Source of the DNA: an uncultured Pelagibacteraceae bacterium
Lineage (GTDB): Bacteria > Pseudomonadota > Alphaproteobacteria > Pelagibacterales > AG-422-B15
Reading direction: 5' to 3'
NCBI GenBank assembly: GCA_902554325.1
Contig: CACDOH010000001.1
Coordinates: forward strand, 1-64,000
Length of the DNA: 64,000 bases
Shown here: piece by piece, positions 31,189 through 40,619 of the stretch
Layout of the letters: each line of letters starts with the position of its first letter
Position numbering within the stretch: position 1 is the stretch's first letter
Made by a program: the position numbers and the translations under genes
The notes under the pieces: model-generated
The model's database searches: none
What the model was told of the DNA's origin: nothing
Seen by the model: only the letters and a program-made list of their open reading frames with translations

Positions 31189-32856
31189 CTATGCTGACTG
31201 TTTATAAGACTGGGAAAGATCTAATGCAGGTAAAAAATCATTGCCTAAAATATGATCTGCTATTTTTTCAGCAATCATAATTGTTGGTGCATTTGTATTT
31301 CCACCAACTAAATTAGGCATTATAGAAGCGTCAACTACTCGAAGGTTTTCAACTCCTCGAACTCTCAACTTATCATCGACAACCGCATTTTCATCACTTC
31401 CCATTTTACATGTACCAACTGGGTGATAAATTGTTTCCGCTTTTTCTCGAATAAAATTTTCTATTTGTTCGTCTGACTGAACTTCAATACCTGGTGATAT
31501 TTCCTTGCCACGATATTCGTCGAATGCTTTTTGACTTATAATATCTCGAGACATTTTTACGCCTTCTATCATAACATCCCTATCTTTTTGTTCAGCAAAG
31601 TAGTTTGGCTGAATTACAGGCGCAACACGAGGGTCGAGAGACTTTAGAGCAATATATCCTCTACTTTCTGGGCGTAATTGACAAATATGATTACTAAAGC
31701 AGTGCGACTCAGGCAGCTTTGCGCCATGATCTTGCAACAAGACACTTAAAAAATGCATTTGGATATCAGGCAAATCAAGAGAGGCATCCGTCTTCAAGAA
31801 AGTGAGGACATTAAGCGGAATCATGCCTCCAGGTCCTTTTCTAAGCGTTCCCCACATACCTAGAATCCATGCTTGCTTAAGGAAACCAAAAGGTCCCATA
31901 ACATATTTGGCATCAGTCACAGGCTGGGTACATTCGTTATGCGTAAGAATATCTAAATGATCCTGCAAATTTTCTCCAACCCCAGGGAGGTCACTAATAA
32001 CATTTAAATCCCATTTTTTTAAATAATCAGCTTTTCCAATTCCTGATAGAAGAAGTATCTGAGGAGAGTTTATGGCTCCACCACATACTATAACTTCTCT
32101 GTCAGCAAATACTCTCTCTAATTTATTTTTTCTTAAAAATTTAACTCCAATGCATTTATTTTTATCGAACAAAAGTTTTGAAGTAACTGAGTTGGTATAA
32201 ATTGTGAGGTTTTTCCTATTTTTCACAGGCTCAATAAATGAGTATGCAGTACTTGCTCTTCTTCCATTATCAATATTTTGAGATACAGGACCAACTCCCT
32301 CTTGGTCTTCCCCATTAAAATCAGGATTATATTTATATCCTGCTTGTTGACCCGCCTCTATAAATGCATGGTGTAATGGATTGGTATCCAAATTTGGGTT
32401 AGAAACTTTTAGTTCTCCATTAGATCCATGATATAGGTCAGATCCATTTTCGTTGTTTTCACTTTTCTTAAAATAGGGCAAAACTTCTTCATAAGACCAA
32501 CCTGTATTTCCAAGTTGTCTCCAGATATCATAGTCACGAGCGTGTCCTCTTATATATAGCATCCCGTTAATGTTACTTGAACCACCAACTCCTTTTCCTC
32601 TGGGAAAGAAAAGTTTTCGATTATTTAAATGTGGTTGCCCTTCAGTATAATATGCGTAGTTATAAAGTTTTGCATCGAAAGTTTCACCGGCCATAATCTT
32701 GGAGACACCTGAAGGCATCTTAATGAATGGGTGCCAATCAGTTCCTCCGGCTTCTAGAAGAAGAACTTTGACGTCTGGATCTTTTGAAAGTCGATTAGCT
32801 AGTACACATCCAGCTGAACCACCTCCTGCAATAATGTAGTCAAAATTTATTGACAT
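31189..32856 (-). CDS. GMC-family FAD-dependent alcohol/choline dehydrogenase
   Basis: A 555-residue GMC oxidoreductase close to BetA in length. The FAD Rossmann motif is AGGGSAGCVLANRLS at the N-terminus. GMC signatures are RGKGVGGSSNINGMLYIRG and GGAINSPQILLLSGIG, and the active-site region YHPVGTCKMG carries the catalytic His. It oxidises a primary alcohol such as choline, a fatty alcohol or a glycol; which one is not clear. Its start overlaps the carbonic-anhydrase-like stop by one base. Confidence 0.88.
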   Translation of the reverse strand: MSINFDYIIAGGGSAGCVLANRLSKDPDVKVLLLEAGGTDWHPFIKMPSGVSKIMAGETFDAKLYNYAYYTEGQPHLNNRKLFFPRGKGVGGSSNINGMLYIRGHARDYDIWRQLGNTGWSYEEVLPYFKKSENNENGSDLYHGSNGELKVSNPNLDTNPLHHAFIEAGQQAGYKYNPDFNGEDQEGVGPVSQNIDNGRRASTAYSFIEPVKNRKNLTIYTNSVTSKLLFDKNKCIGVKFLRKNKLERVFADREVIVCGGAINSPQILLLSGIGKADYLKKWDLNVISDLPGVGENLQDHLDILTHNECTQPVTDAKYVMGPFGFLKQAWILGMWGTLRKGPGGMIPLNVLTFLKTDASLDLPDIQMHFLSVLLQDHGAKLPESHCFSNHICQLRPESRGYIALKSLDPRVAPVIQPNYFAEQKDRDVMIEGVKMSRDIISQKAFDEYRGKEISPGIEVQSDEQIENFIREKAETIYHPVGTCKMGSDENAVVDDKLRVRGVENLRVVDASIMPNLVGGNTNAPTIMIAEKIADHILGNDFLPALDLSQSYKQSA

Positions 32857-33380
32857 TATTTCCCCTCTATTAATTCTTTCCTATATCGTTTCATATTTTC
32901 AACATAGTGCAAAGCGCTTAATTCAATTATCTTTTTTTCCATGTCTGTCAACTCTCGTTTTACTTTTGCGGGTGAACCCACAATAAGTGAATTGTCTGGA
33001 AACTCTTTTCCTTCAGTGACTAAAGAATTTGCACCTACTAGACAATTATTTCCAATTTTTGCTTTATTTAGAACAGTAGACCCCATGCCTATAAGAGAAT
33101 AACTACCCACAGTACAACTATGAAGAATAACTTTATGACCTACAGTTACATAATCACCAATTTCAAGAGGCATTCCATCATCTGTGTGACAAACAGAGTT
33201 ATCTTGAATATTAGAATTCTCTCCTAAAATAATTGGATCGTTATCACCTCTTAATACACTTCCAAACCATACGCTTGCATTTTTCTTAAGGGATACGTCC
33301 CCAATTACCATTGCATTAGGCGCTACCCAAAAATCTAAATTATTTTTGTTTAATTGCTTATCGCCAAGTGAGTAAATCAT
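32856..33380 (-). CDS. Gamma-carbonic-anhydrase-like hexapeptide-repeat protein
   Basis: A 174-residue left-handed beta-helix protein built of hexapeptide repeats. The three zinc histidines are H65, H82 and H87 (VCHTDDG, VGHKVILHSC). Members include gamma carbonic anhydrases and the CaiE/YrdA group. It opens a four-gene operon followed by the GMC dehydrogenase, Ntn acylase and acyl-CoA ligase. True carbonic anhydrase activity is uncertain for this subgroup. Confidence 0.88.
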   Translation of the reverse strand: MIYSLGDKQLNKNNLDFWVAPNAMVIGDVSLKKNASVWFGSVLRGDNDPIILGENSNIQDNSVCHTDDGMPLEIGDYVTVGHKVILHSCTVGSYSLIGMGSTVLNKAKIGNNCLVGANSLVTEGKEFPDNSLIVGSPAKVKRELTDMEKKIIELSALHYVENMKRYRKELIEGK

Positions 33381-33448
33381 AGGTTTTTATTTAATAAAAT
33401 ATTATTTAAATATATAGTATCTTTTATAGGCAAAAACTGAAGAGAATT

Positions 33449-34009
33449 ATGGTTGCATTAGAAACTCCTATTTGTGATTTTGGTTGGAAAGCACCTGACT
33501 TTAATTTATTAGGTACAGATGGCAATAGTTACCAATTTGACACTATAAAAGGAACCAATGGCACCTTGGTTATGTTTATTTGTAATCATTGTCCTTACGT
33601 CAAGTCAGTAATTGGAAGAATAGTTGAAGATTGCAATTTAATAAAAGACAAAGGTATTGGCATTATTGCTATCATGTCAAATGACGTCAATGATCCTAAA
33701 TATGGAGCGGAAGACTCATTTGAAAATATGAAACTTTTTGCGAAGAATAATAAATTCACTTTTCCTTACGTTTATGACGAAACGCAAAATACTGGCAGAA
33801 CGTATGATGCAGTTTGCACACCTGACTTTTTTGGTTTTAATGCTAAAAATGAACTTCAGTATCGAGGTAGGCTTGAAGCTTCACAGCAACAATTAATACC
33901 TAATGCAAAAAAAGAACTTCTTGAGGCAATGTTACAGATAGCTGATACAGGAATAGGCCCAAAAGAGCAAATACCAAGCATCGGTTGCTCTATAAAGTGG
34001 AAAGAATAG
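33449..34009 (+). CDS. Thioredoxin-like / AhpC-TSA family redoxin
   Basis: A 186-residue redoxin beginning APDFNLLGTDGNSYQF, with the motif CNHCPYVKSVIG (C45, C48) and a cis-Pro loop TYDAVCTPDFFGFN. The CNHCPYVK variant defines a widespread group annotated as thioredoxin family proteins of unknown partner. No signal peptide is visible, so it is probably cytoplasmic. A GAAGAG Shine-Dalgarno-like stretch precedes the ATG. It is divergent from the carbonic-anhydrase-like gene. Confidence 0.85.
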   Translation: MVALETPICDFGWKAPDFNLLGTDGNSYQFDTIKGTNGTLVMFICNHCPYVKSVIGRIVEDCNLIKDKGIGIIAIMSNDVNDPKYGAEDSFENMKLFAKNNKFTFPYVYDETQNTGRTYDAVCTPDFFGFNAKNELQYRGRLEASQQQLIPNAKKELLEAMLQIADTGIGPKEQIPSIGCSIKWKE

Positions 34010-34019
34010 ATTTTTATCT

Positions 34020-35129
34020 GTGATTATTATCACGACACAATGTTTTTTTCCTAAAATTGGAGGGATTGAGTCCTTGATGACAGGCATGGCTGAAGCTATG
34101 ACTAGTGCAGGTAAGGAGGTGCTAGTTTTGTCTGACGGAAAAAAAACTTTAGATGATGAGAATAAAAATTATAAAATAAAACGATTCTCTGGTTGGAAGC
34201 CATATAGACGAAGACGTAAAGCAATTTATTTAAAAAAAATTATAGCAAATAACAATATCGAAGCTATTTATGCTGATTCATGGAAAAGTGTTGAATATCT
34301 AAAACAAGTAAATGTAAAAATAGTTGTACTAGCTCATGGTACTGAAATACCAAAAAAATATTTTGATAAATTTTACGCTTTTTTAAATATTAAAAAAAGA
34401 CGCATAATTAAATCTTATGAAAATTGTCATAAAATTGCGGCTAATTCTGCCTATACAAGAGATCTCATGATAGCATCATTGAATATAAGTTCTGATAAAA
34501 TTAAAATTATTCATCCAGGAATTGATATTTATGAAGATTTTATTAGTAACGAAGATAGGGAGAATGTTAAAAAAATTATTAGAGATGCATATCCTATTAT
34601 TACAACTCTTGCTAGAGTTGAAAAACGAAAGGGCCATAAGTTTGTAATAAATGCAATATCAGAATTAAAATCAAAATTTCCTAACATGCTATATCTGGTT
34701 GCAGGTAAGGGGCCATACTTAGATGAAATTAAAAAATATGTAAGAATGTTGAAACTTGAAAAAAATGTAATCTTTCTTGGTTGGATTACTGAACCAGAAA
34801 AGTCATTAGTTTTACAAAGTTCCGACTTATTTATAATGACTCCAATTCAGGTTGGAGAGTCTATTGAAGGATTTGGTATGGTATTTATTGATGCTGCGTT
34901 TCATGGAATTGCCAGCATTGGAACTCTAAGTGGAGGCATTTCTGATGCAGTAATAGATAACAAAACGGGATTATTATGTGAGGAGGGTAATCAAGTTAGT
35001 ATTACTAAAAATATTGATAAATTACTTAGTAATAAAGAATTGAGAGTTAAATTAGGAAAAAATGGTAAAGAAAGAGCAAGAAGTCAATACTCTTGGAACG
35101 CAAAAGTTTCTGAATACCTTAATATATAA
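34020..35129 (+). CDS. Glycosyltransferase family 4 protein
   Basis: A 369-residue GT-B glycosyltransferase. The N-terminal acceptor domain begins with TTQCFFPKIGGIESLMTGMAEAM. The GT4 donor site is LARVEKRKGHKFVINA, followed by the glutamate motif ESIEGFGMVFIDAAFHG. It probably adds a sugar to lipopolysaccharide or another envelope glycan at the cytoplasmic membrane; donor and acceptor are unknown. The start is GTG at 34020. It runs towards tRNA-Met. Confidence 0.9.
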   Translation: MIIITTQCFFPKIGGIESLMTGMAEAMTSAGKEVLVLSDGKKTLDDENKNYKIKRFSGWKPYRRRRKAIYLKKIIANNNIEAIYADSWKSVEYLKQVNVKIVVLAHGTEIPKKYFDKFYAFLNIKKRRIIKSYENCHKIAANSAYTRDLMIASLNISSDKIKIIHPGIDIYEDFISNEDRENVKKIIRDAYPIITTLARVEKRKGHKFVINAISELKSKFPNMLYLVAGKGPYLDEIKKYVRMLKLEKNVIFLGWITEPEKSLVLQSSDLFIMTPIQVGESIEGFGMVFIDAAFHGIASIGTLSGGISDAVIDNKTGLLCEEGNQVSITKNIDKLLSNKELRVKLGKNGKERARSQYSWNAKVSEYLNI

Positions 35130-35151
35130 TATACTCCCTAATTAATTGCTT

Positions 35152-35228
35152 TGGTAGCGGGAGAGGGATTTGAACCCCCGACCTAAGGATTATGATTCCT
35201 CCGCTCTAACCAACTGAGCTACCCCGCC
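35152..35228 (-). tRNA. tRNA-Met, elongator (anticodon CAT)
   Basis: Minus-strand cloverleaf. The acceptor GGCGGGG pairs with the CTCCCGC side, the D arm is GCTC/GAGC, and the anticodon loop ATCATAA carries CAT. The T arm GGGGG-TTCAAAT-CCCTC is typical, and the 3' CCA is encoded. The overall sequence is like elongator Met tRNA in Alphaproteobacteria. An Ile-tRNA with a modified CAT anticodon is a less likely alternative. Confidence 0.93.
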
Positions 35229-35254
35229 AAAGATTGCCATCATATACAAATTAA

Positions 35255-36367
35255 TTAGTTTGTCGACTGGATCCATCCGCCGCCCAAGAGACGTGTTCCG
35301 TATTCATCTTTAGAATAAAAAACACATGCTTGACCAGGTGAGACACTACTTTCGGGTTTTGACAAATTAACTATAGCTTTATTATCTGATTGAATTTCAA
35401 TTACTGATTTTAATAAGTTTCCAGTAGACCTTACTCTTACTAATATATTGAGATCAGATATGTCCGTGAGAAGATTTAATCTGTCAACCATTATAGTTGA
35501 AGATTTTACCTCCTCTTTTTCAGCTACTATAACCCGATTTTTTTCCGTAATTATTTCCTTAACATATAAAGGATTTTTCTTTGAAACTCCTAACCCTCTT
35601 CTTTGCCCAACTGTAAAATTGTGAATGCCTTCATGTGAATTAAGTACTCTCCCTTCAGTATCAACAATATCTCCTTTTGAATTCTTAACACTATCTCTAA
35701 TAAAATCTTTATAATTGCCGTCTGGAATAAAACAAATATCCTGACTATCTTTTTTATCATATAAATGAAAATCCAGATTCTTCGCTATATTTCTTATTTC
35801 GTCTTTCTTGTGATAACCAAGAGGAAAATCCAGAAAATCGAGATCCTTCTTTTTCGTTGTAAATAAAAAATAAGATTGATCGCGGTCAGTATCCTCTGGA
35901 ATATACAATCTCCACTCATTGTTTACCTTAATTTTTTTTATATAGTGACCAGTTACTAAACTCTTTGCATTTAAACTCTTTGCAAACTCGATGAGATCCA
36001 AAAATTTTACTTTTTCATTGCAATTAATACATGGAATAGGGGTACGACCCTTTTCATAGTCATTGATAAAAGGCTGTATTACATTTTTTTTGAATATTTT
36101 TTCATAGTCTAAAACGTAATGTGGAATAGTTATATCGCTAGCAATCTTCTTAGCGTCTACAATGTCTGCGCCTGAGCAACAAGATTTTGATTTAGAAATT
36201 TTCTTCTCATCATATAGCCTTAATGTAACTCCAATGACATTTTCATTTTCTTTCTTCATTAAGGCTGCAGCAACAGAAGAGTCTACACCTCCTGACATCG
36301 CCACAACTGTCGGTTTTATATTTTTTATTACAGATGTTGTACTTTGCATAATAGTTATTAAATTCAA
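35255..36367 (-). CDS. mnmA: tRNA-specific 2-thiouridylase MnmA
   Basis: A roughly 365-residue enzyme that thiolates U34 of Lys, Glu and Gln tRNAs. It has the PP-loop AMSGGVDSSVAAALM, the catalytic cysteines in PCINCNEKVKFLDL and SQDICFIPDG, and the C-terminal VGQRRGLGVSKKNPLYV and SPGQACVFY blocks. The ATG at 36349 (MQSTTSV) may be the true start. It lies just upstream of tRNA-Met on the same strand. Confidence 0.95.
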   Translation of the reverse strand: MNLITIMQSTTSVIKNIKPTVVAMSGGVDSSVAAALMKKENENVIGVTLRLYDEKKISKSKSCCSGADIVDAKKIASDITIPHYVLDYEKIFKKNVIQPFINDYEKGRTPIPCINCNEKVKFLDLIEFAKSLNAKSLVTGHYIKKIKVNNEWRLYIPEDTDRDQSYFLFTTKKKDLDFLDFPLGYHKKDEIRNIAKNLDFHLYDKKDSQDICFIPDGNYKDFIRDSVKNSKGDIVDTEGRVLNSHEGIHNFTVGQRRGLGVSKKNPLYVKEIITEKNRVIVAEKEEVKSSTIMVDRLNLLTDISDLNILVRVRSTGNLLKSVIEIQSDNKAIVNLSKPESSVSPGQACVFYSKDEYGTRLLGGGWIQSTN

Positions 36368-36422
36368 CTGGTATGTATAATATATTTGTCATATTGTCTA
36401 ATCTACAAAAACTAACAAGAAA

Positions 36423-37199
36423 ATGATTATAGACGACGATAAATCGCAAAAATTAATTGCATTAGCATTTAATGCGGGACAAGAAATTATAGAGATTTAC
36501 AATAAAAAAGTTACTAAAAAGCTTAAATCAGATAATAGCCCTGTGACTAACGCCGATTTAAAAGCAAACTCTATAATATGCAAGGGATTAAGAAAATATT
36601 TTCCAAAAATTCCTATCGTTTCAGAAGAATTAGATAATAGTTACATTAAAAATAAGAAAATATTTTGGCTTGTTGACCCACTAGATGGAACCAAAGAATT
36701 TCTAAAGGGTAATGGTGAATTTACAGTTAATATTGCTCTTATTGTGAATAAAAAACCTATTTATGGTTTAATTTATATGCCAGCTAAGAATAAGTTTTAT
36801 TACACAAAGAGTAAAAAATCATATTTTGCTAAGTTTGATCAAAAAGGAAAACTAAAGAATATAAAAGTTATTAAGGTTAAAAAAAGAAAGAAAAATATTT
36901 TGGTATTTAGTCGCTCACATGGACTGTCAAAAGAAAAAATATTAGAAGCTAAAAGGACTGTATTTAAGAAATTTAATGCTAATAAGATTATTAGAACAGG
37001 TAGTTCAATTAAATTATGCTATATAGCTGATGGTACTGCGAATATTTATCCAAGACATGGCAGGACTATGGAATGGGATATTGCTGCAGGGGATGCGATC
37101 TTAAGATATGCAGGTGGCTGCATAAAAACTTTAGACAAAAAAATAATGAAGTATGGTAAGCCTAATTTTAAAAATACATCATTTATCGCCAAAAGTTAG
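36423..37199 (+). CDS. Inositol-monophosphatase family phosphatase, CysQ-like
   Basis: A 258-residue metal-dependent phosphatase of the IMPase/CysQ family. The metal site is WLVDPLDGTKEFLKGNGEFTVNIALI with an upstream PIVSEE, and the C-terminal TMEWDIAAGDAILRYAGG carries the last Asp. The KEF variant after DPLDGT points to the CysQ branch, which removes the 3' phosphate of PAP. Its stop interlocks with the convergent dihydroorotase-like gene in TTAG. Confidence 0.9.
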   Translation: MIIDDDKSQKLIALAFNAGQEIIEIYNKKVTKKLKSDNSPVTNADLKANSIICKGLRKYFPKIPIVSEELDNSYIKNKKIFWLVDPLDGTKEFLKGNGEFTVNIALIVNKKPIYGLIYMPAKNKFYYTKSKKSYFAKFDQKGKLKNIKVIKVKKRKKNILVFSRSHGLSKEKILEAKRTVFKKFNANKIIRTGSSIKLCYIADGTANIYPRHGRTMEWDIAAGDAILRYAGGCIKTLDKKIMKYGKPNFKNTSFIAKS

Positions 37200-38506
37200 T
37201 TAAACTCAATTGGCTTTCCATAAGCATTTCTTAGAATTTTATTATTCCAAAAAACTTTTTTGCCATTAACAATTGTACCAATAGGCCAACCCGTTAATTT
37301 TTCTCCATGGAATGGTGACCAGCCACATTTACTTTTCATATCTTTATTAAGTACTTTCTTTACTTTATTTAAATCAACGATAGTAATATCTGCATCGAAA
37401 CCAACTTTAATCAAACCTTTATTCTTAATTTTGAAGATTCTTCTTGGATTGAAACTGGTCAATTTTACAACATCCATTATAGAAATCATTTTTTTTGAAA
37501 CTTCATTTAATAAAATAGGCAATAATGTTTGTACACCTGGCATTCCTGAGGGACTATTTGGATAAGATTTATTTTTTTCAGATTTTAAATGAGGAGCATG
37601 ATCAGATCCAATAACATCAATTTTACCCTCTTTAAGAGTCTTTCTAAGATGTGCCCTATGCTTATTTCCTCTTATAGGCGGATTCATTTGAGCATACGTA
37701 CCAATTTTTTTATAACAATTAGTTGATGATAATACTAAGTGTTGGGGAGTTACCTCAAAAGTTACATATTTTCTATTTCTTAGAAGTAATTTTACTTCAT
37801 CAGCAGTTGTAATATGTAAAATATGAATTTTCTTTTTTGTTAAATTTGCAGATTTAATAAGGTTTCTTGTCGATCTAATTGCAGTTTCAACATTTCTCCA
37901 TACTTCATGTGACTTAGGTTCATTATTTTTAATATATTTCTTTCTTGTGTTCAGAAGATCTTCGTCTTCTGAATGGAACGAAATCATTTTTTTAGTATTT
38001 TTCATTATATTTTGTATGTTTTTATGATTTGATACTAATAAAGTACCTGTGGAAGATCCTACAAACACTTTTACACCACAGCATCCCTTGAGCTTCTCAA
38101 CTTTTTTAATTTCAGCAATATTGTCTTTTTCTGCACCAAAGTAAAAAGCGTAATTACAAACCATTCTATTTTTTGCCATTCCTAATTTTTTTATAAATAA
38201 AGACTTTGTTGTAATGCTTGGCTTATTGTTGGGCATATCAAATACAGATGTAACACCCCCAGCAACTGCTGCGTAGCTGCCTGATTTTAAGTCTTCTTTT
38301 TTAGTATTTCCTGGCTCCCTAAAATGTACTTGAGTGTCAAAAACACCTGGAAGAATATGAAGTCCTGAGGCGTTAAATCTTTCTTTTGACTTTTCTTTAT
38401 TTAAATTGCCAATCTTGAATATTTTTCCATTTTTAATTGCTATATCAGTATTGCTAACTTTATTGTGCGAAACGACTTTTCCATTTTGAATTATGAGATC
38501 AATCAT
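37196..38506 (-). CDS. Dihydroorotase-like amidohydrolase with a His-to-Gln change in the HxH motif
   Basis: A 436-residue cyclic amidohydrolase of the class I dihydroorotase group. The lysine expected to be carboxylated lies in GVKVFVGSSTG, with further ligands in SFHSED, HILHITTA and IGSDHAPH. The first metal motif, usually His-x-His, reads DTQVHFREPG, so the first His is Gln (Q59, H61). This variant recurs in alphaproteobacterial proteins annotated as dihydroorotase. It could be an active pyrimidine enzyme, an inactive partner of PyrB, or act on another cyclic amide. Its start overlaps the GT9 stop by 4 nt. Confidence 0.85.
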   Translation of the reverse strand: MIDLIIQNGKVVSHNKVSNTDIAIKNGKIFKIGNLNKEKSKERFNASGLHILPGVFDTQVHFREPGNTKKEDLKSGSYAAVAGGVTSVFDMPNNKPSITTKSLFIKKLGMAKNRMVCNYAFYFGAEKDNIAEIKKVEKLKGCCGVKVFVGSSTGTLLVSNHKNIQNIMKNTKKMISFHSEDEDLLNTRKKYIKNNEPKSHEVWRNVETAIRSTRNLIKSANLTKKKIHILHITTADEVKLLLRNRKYVTFEVTPQHLVLSSTNCYKKIGTYAQMNPPIRGNKHRAHLRKTLKEGKIDVIGSDHAPHLKSEKNKSYPNSPSGMPGVQTLLPILLNEVSKKMISIMDVVKLTSFNPRRIFKIKNKGLIKVGFDADITIVDLNKVKKVLNKDMKSKCGWSPFHGEKLTGWPIGTIVNGKKVFWNNKILRNAYGKPIEFN

Positions 38507-39390
38507 GCCATCTCCTTCTTAATTGTATTGAGAACTTTTTCAACAGATAAATTAAGAGGATCATCGATCGCCGGATAATCATGTGATTTGATAATTTTAT
38601 GATCTCCCCATGGGCCGTAGACAATCTCGTTTGTAGGGCCAAAAAGTGCGAAAGTTTTGCATTTTGCTGATGCAGCCAGATGCATAAGCCCACTATCACT
38701 TCCTATGAAGAAATTACATTTTTTGAAAATAGGAATCATGTGTCGTAAATTTCCCCAATCAAATAAATTTATTATATTTAGCGATGGATCTCTCATTAAT
38801 TTATTAAACTTTTCCATATTTGGAATATCTTTTGATATTCCTGTAAATATTAAAATATAGTCCTTAAAGAATTCATCTTTAAATAATTCTAAGTATTTCT
38901 CTATAGACCAGTCTTTCTTATTCCAATTTGAATACGGAGCTACTGCTATAAAAGGACCCTCATTTTTTATCTTGTTGTTACTTTCGGCTTCATCGATTGA
39001 GTCAGACCAAATTAAGGGTGATATTTTTTTTGAAGTCTTAAGAAAATTTGTAAATTGAATAATTTTATGAAAATTATCATTGCCCTTAAAAATTTTTCGA
39101 GATTTTGTGAACAATAAATAAGCTGTAATTGATGATCTTAAATCAACAACTAAATCCCATTTTTTAAATATACAAGACCGCCAAATATTTAACCAATGCA
39201 GACCATATTTTTTTTTATTTATTACAATAATTTTTTCAAGATTAGGCATTTTTTCATAAAGATCTTTAGAGAATGGACTGGCAATAACAGTGAATTTAGA
39301 TTTTTTATTTTGATCAATTAAGAAGTTTATAATTGATGATGCTAAGATAGTATCTCCAATTCTTGTAGGTCCTATAAATAAAATATTCAT
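38503..39390 (-). CDS. Glycosyltransferase family 9 (heptosyltransferase-like)
   Basis: A 295-residue GT-B enzyme of family 9, which transfers heptose from ADP-heptose in lipopolysaccharide core synthesis. Signatures are the N-terminal ILFIGPTRIGDTILASSI and the donor-site NFFIGSDSGLMHLAASAKCKTFALFGPTNE, followed by YGPWG. The N-terminal FIGPTRIGDT differs slightly from WaaC/WaaF. It precedes the dihydroorotase-like gene with an ATGA overlap and lies downstream of tRNA-Leu. Confidence 0.88.
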   Translation of the reverse strand: MNILFIGPTRIGDTILASSIINFLIDQNKKSKFTVIASPFSKDLYEKMPNLEKIIVINKKKYGLHWLNIWRSCIFKKWDLVVDLRSSITAYLLFTKSRKIFKGNDNFHKIIQFTNFLKTSKKISPLIWSDSIDEAESNNKIKNEGPFIAVAPYSNWNKKDWSIEKYLELFKDEFFKDYILIFTGISKDIPNMEKFNKLMRDPSLNIINLFDWGNLRHMIPIFKKCNFFIGSDSGLMHLAASAKCKTFALFGPTNEIVYGPWGDHKIIKSHDYPAIDDPLNLSVEKVLNTIKKEMA

Positions 39391-39422
39391 AACTTAAGCT
39401 TACTTATATCATATCTTTATTT

Positions 39423-39508
39423 TGGTGCCGTCGGAGAGACTCGAACTCTCACGAACTATGTTCACTGATCCCTCAAACCAGCCTGTCTACCAATTCCAGC
39501 ACGACGGC
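39423..39508 (-). tRNA. tRNA-Leu (anticodon GAG)
   Basis: A class II tRNA on the minus strand. The acceptor GCCGTCG pairs with CGACGGC and is followed by encoded ACCA. The anticodon stem CTGGT/ATCAG encloses the loop TTGAGGG with anticodon GAG. A long variable arm (GAACATAGTTC) and the T arm GAGAG-TTCGAGT-CTCTC complete an 86-nt tRNA. Confidence 0.95.
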
Positions 39509-39513
39509 AAATT

Positions 39514-39568
39514 TCCCTATTTTTTAGGGATAAGTTGTATTGTTGAAATATATACATTTAACTATAAT
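39514..39568 (+). promoter_or_regulatory. nadA leader: short inverted repeat and candidate promoter
   Basis: Between tRNA-Leu and nadA lies an inverted repeat TCCCTA-TTTTT-TAGGGA (39514-39530). Further on are TTGTTG (39540-39545) and, 17 bp later, TATAAT (39563-39568), a plausible sigma-70 promoter giving a short leader before the ATG at 39598. The repeat could be an operator or serve the divergent tRNA gene. No known regulator motif is identified. Confidence 0.4.
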
Positions 39569-39597
39569 TCTAATAATAGATAATAAAATAATAATAT

Positions 39598-40617
39598 ATG
39601 TTAAGTGAAGAATTAAAATACCCTTCAAATTTTACTCCTGAAGTTCAAAATGCTACAGCTGAACTTTATAAAGGAGTAGAAAAGGTAATCCCTGCCGTGG
39701 AATGGCCATTTCATGCGCCACTGATACATGAGATAAATAAACTTAAAAAAGAAAAAAATATTGCTATTCTTACACACAATTATCAGACACCTGAAATATT
39801 TCATTGTGTTTCCGATATTGTAGGAGATTCATTAAAGCTTGCTTATGAAGCGAGGGATTCAAAAGCTGAAACAATAATCGTTTGTGGTGTCCATTTCATG
39901 GCTGAGACTGCAAAAATTTTAAGTCCTGACAAAAATGTTTTAATACCAGATATGAGAGCAGGATGTTCTCTTGCTGACTCTATTACGGCCAATGATATTA
40001 AATTATTAAAACAAAAATACCCTGGTGTTCCAGTCGTTACATATGTCAATACGTCTGCTGAAGTAAAATCTGAAACAGATGTTTGTTGTACATCAGGTAA
40101 CGCAAAAAAAGTGGTAGAAGCACTAGGAACTGAGAGTGTAATATTTCTGCCTGACGAGTTTTTAGCAAAAAATGTTGCTTCACAAACAAAAGTAAAAATT
40201 ATTTCATGGAAAGGACGATGTGAAGTGCATGAGAGATTCACAGCGCAAGAAATATTAGCCTATAAAGAACAACATAGAGACATTGTTGTACTCGCTCATC
40301 CTGAGTGCTCTCCAGAAGTAGTAGCTGTTAGTGATTTTGCAGGATCCACAGCTGGCATGAGCAATTATGTAAAAGAAAATCAACCACAAAAAGTAATAAT
40401 GGTCACCGAATGCTCTATGAGTGATAATGTAGCCATTGAAAATCCTGGTGTTGAGTTTGTAAGACCTTGCAATCTATGTCCACATATGAAAAGAATATCT
40501 CTAAAAAAAATATACGACGCAATTCGTTTTAATCAATTTCAAATAGAAGTAGATGAAGATATTATTAACCGAGCCCGCTTATCGATAGATCGAATGTTGG
40601 AAATTGGAAGAAGCTAA
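39598..40617 (+). CDS. nadA: Quinolinate synthase A
   Basis: A 339-residue 4Fe-4S enzyme condensing iminoaspartate with dihydroxyacetone phosphate to quinolinate. Cluster cysteines are in [25 protein letters not shown] and [23 protein letters not shown] and [12 protein letters not shown] complete the signature. It is first in a nadA-nadB-nadC operon and 2 nt before nadB, giving the whole de novo route from aspartate to nicotinate mononucleotide. Confidence 0.97.
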   Translation: MLSEELKYPSNFTPEVQNATAELYKGVEKVIPAVEWPFHAPLIHEINKLKKEKNIAILTHNYQTPEIFHCVSDIVGDSLKLAYEARDSKAETIIVCGVHFMAETAKILSPDKNVLIPDMRAGCSLADSITANDIKLLKQKYPGVPVVTYVNTSAEVKSETDVCCTSGNAKKVVEALGTESVIFLPDEFLAKNVASQTKVKIISWKGRCEVHERFTAQEILAYKEQHRDIVVLAHPECSPEVVAVSDFAGSTAGMSNYVKENQPQKVIMVTECSMSDNVAIENPGVEFVRPCNLCPHMKRISLKKIYDAIRFNQFQIEVDEDIINRARLSIDRMLEIGRS

Positions 40618-40619
40618 TT

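Noticed and set aside
39514-39530. Inverted repeat before nadA as a riboswitch
   Set aside because: It is a simple 6-bp stem with a T loop, upstream of the likely promoter, and has none of the structure of known NAD-related riboswitches.
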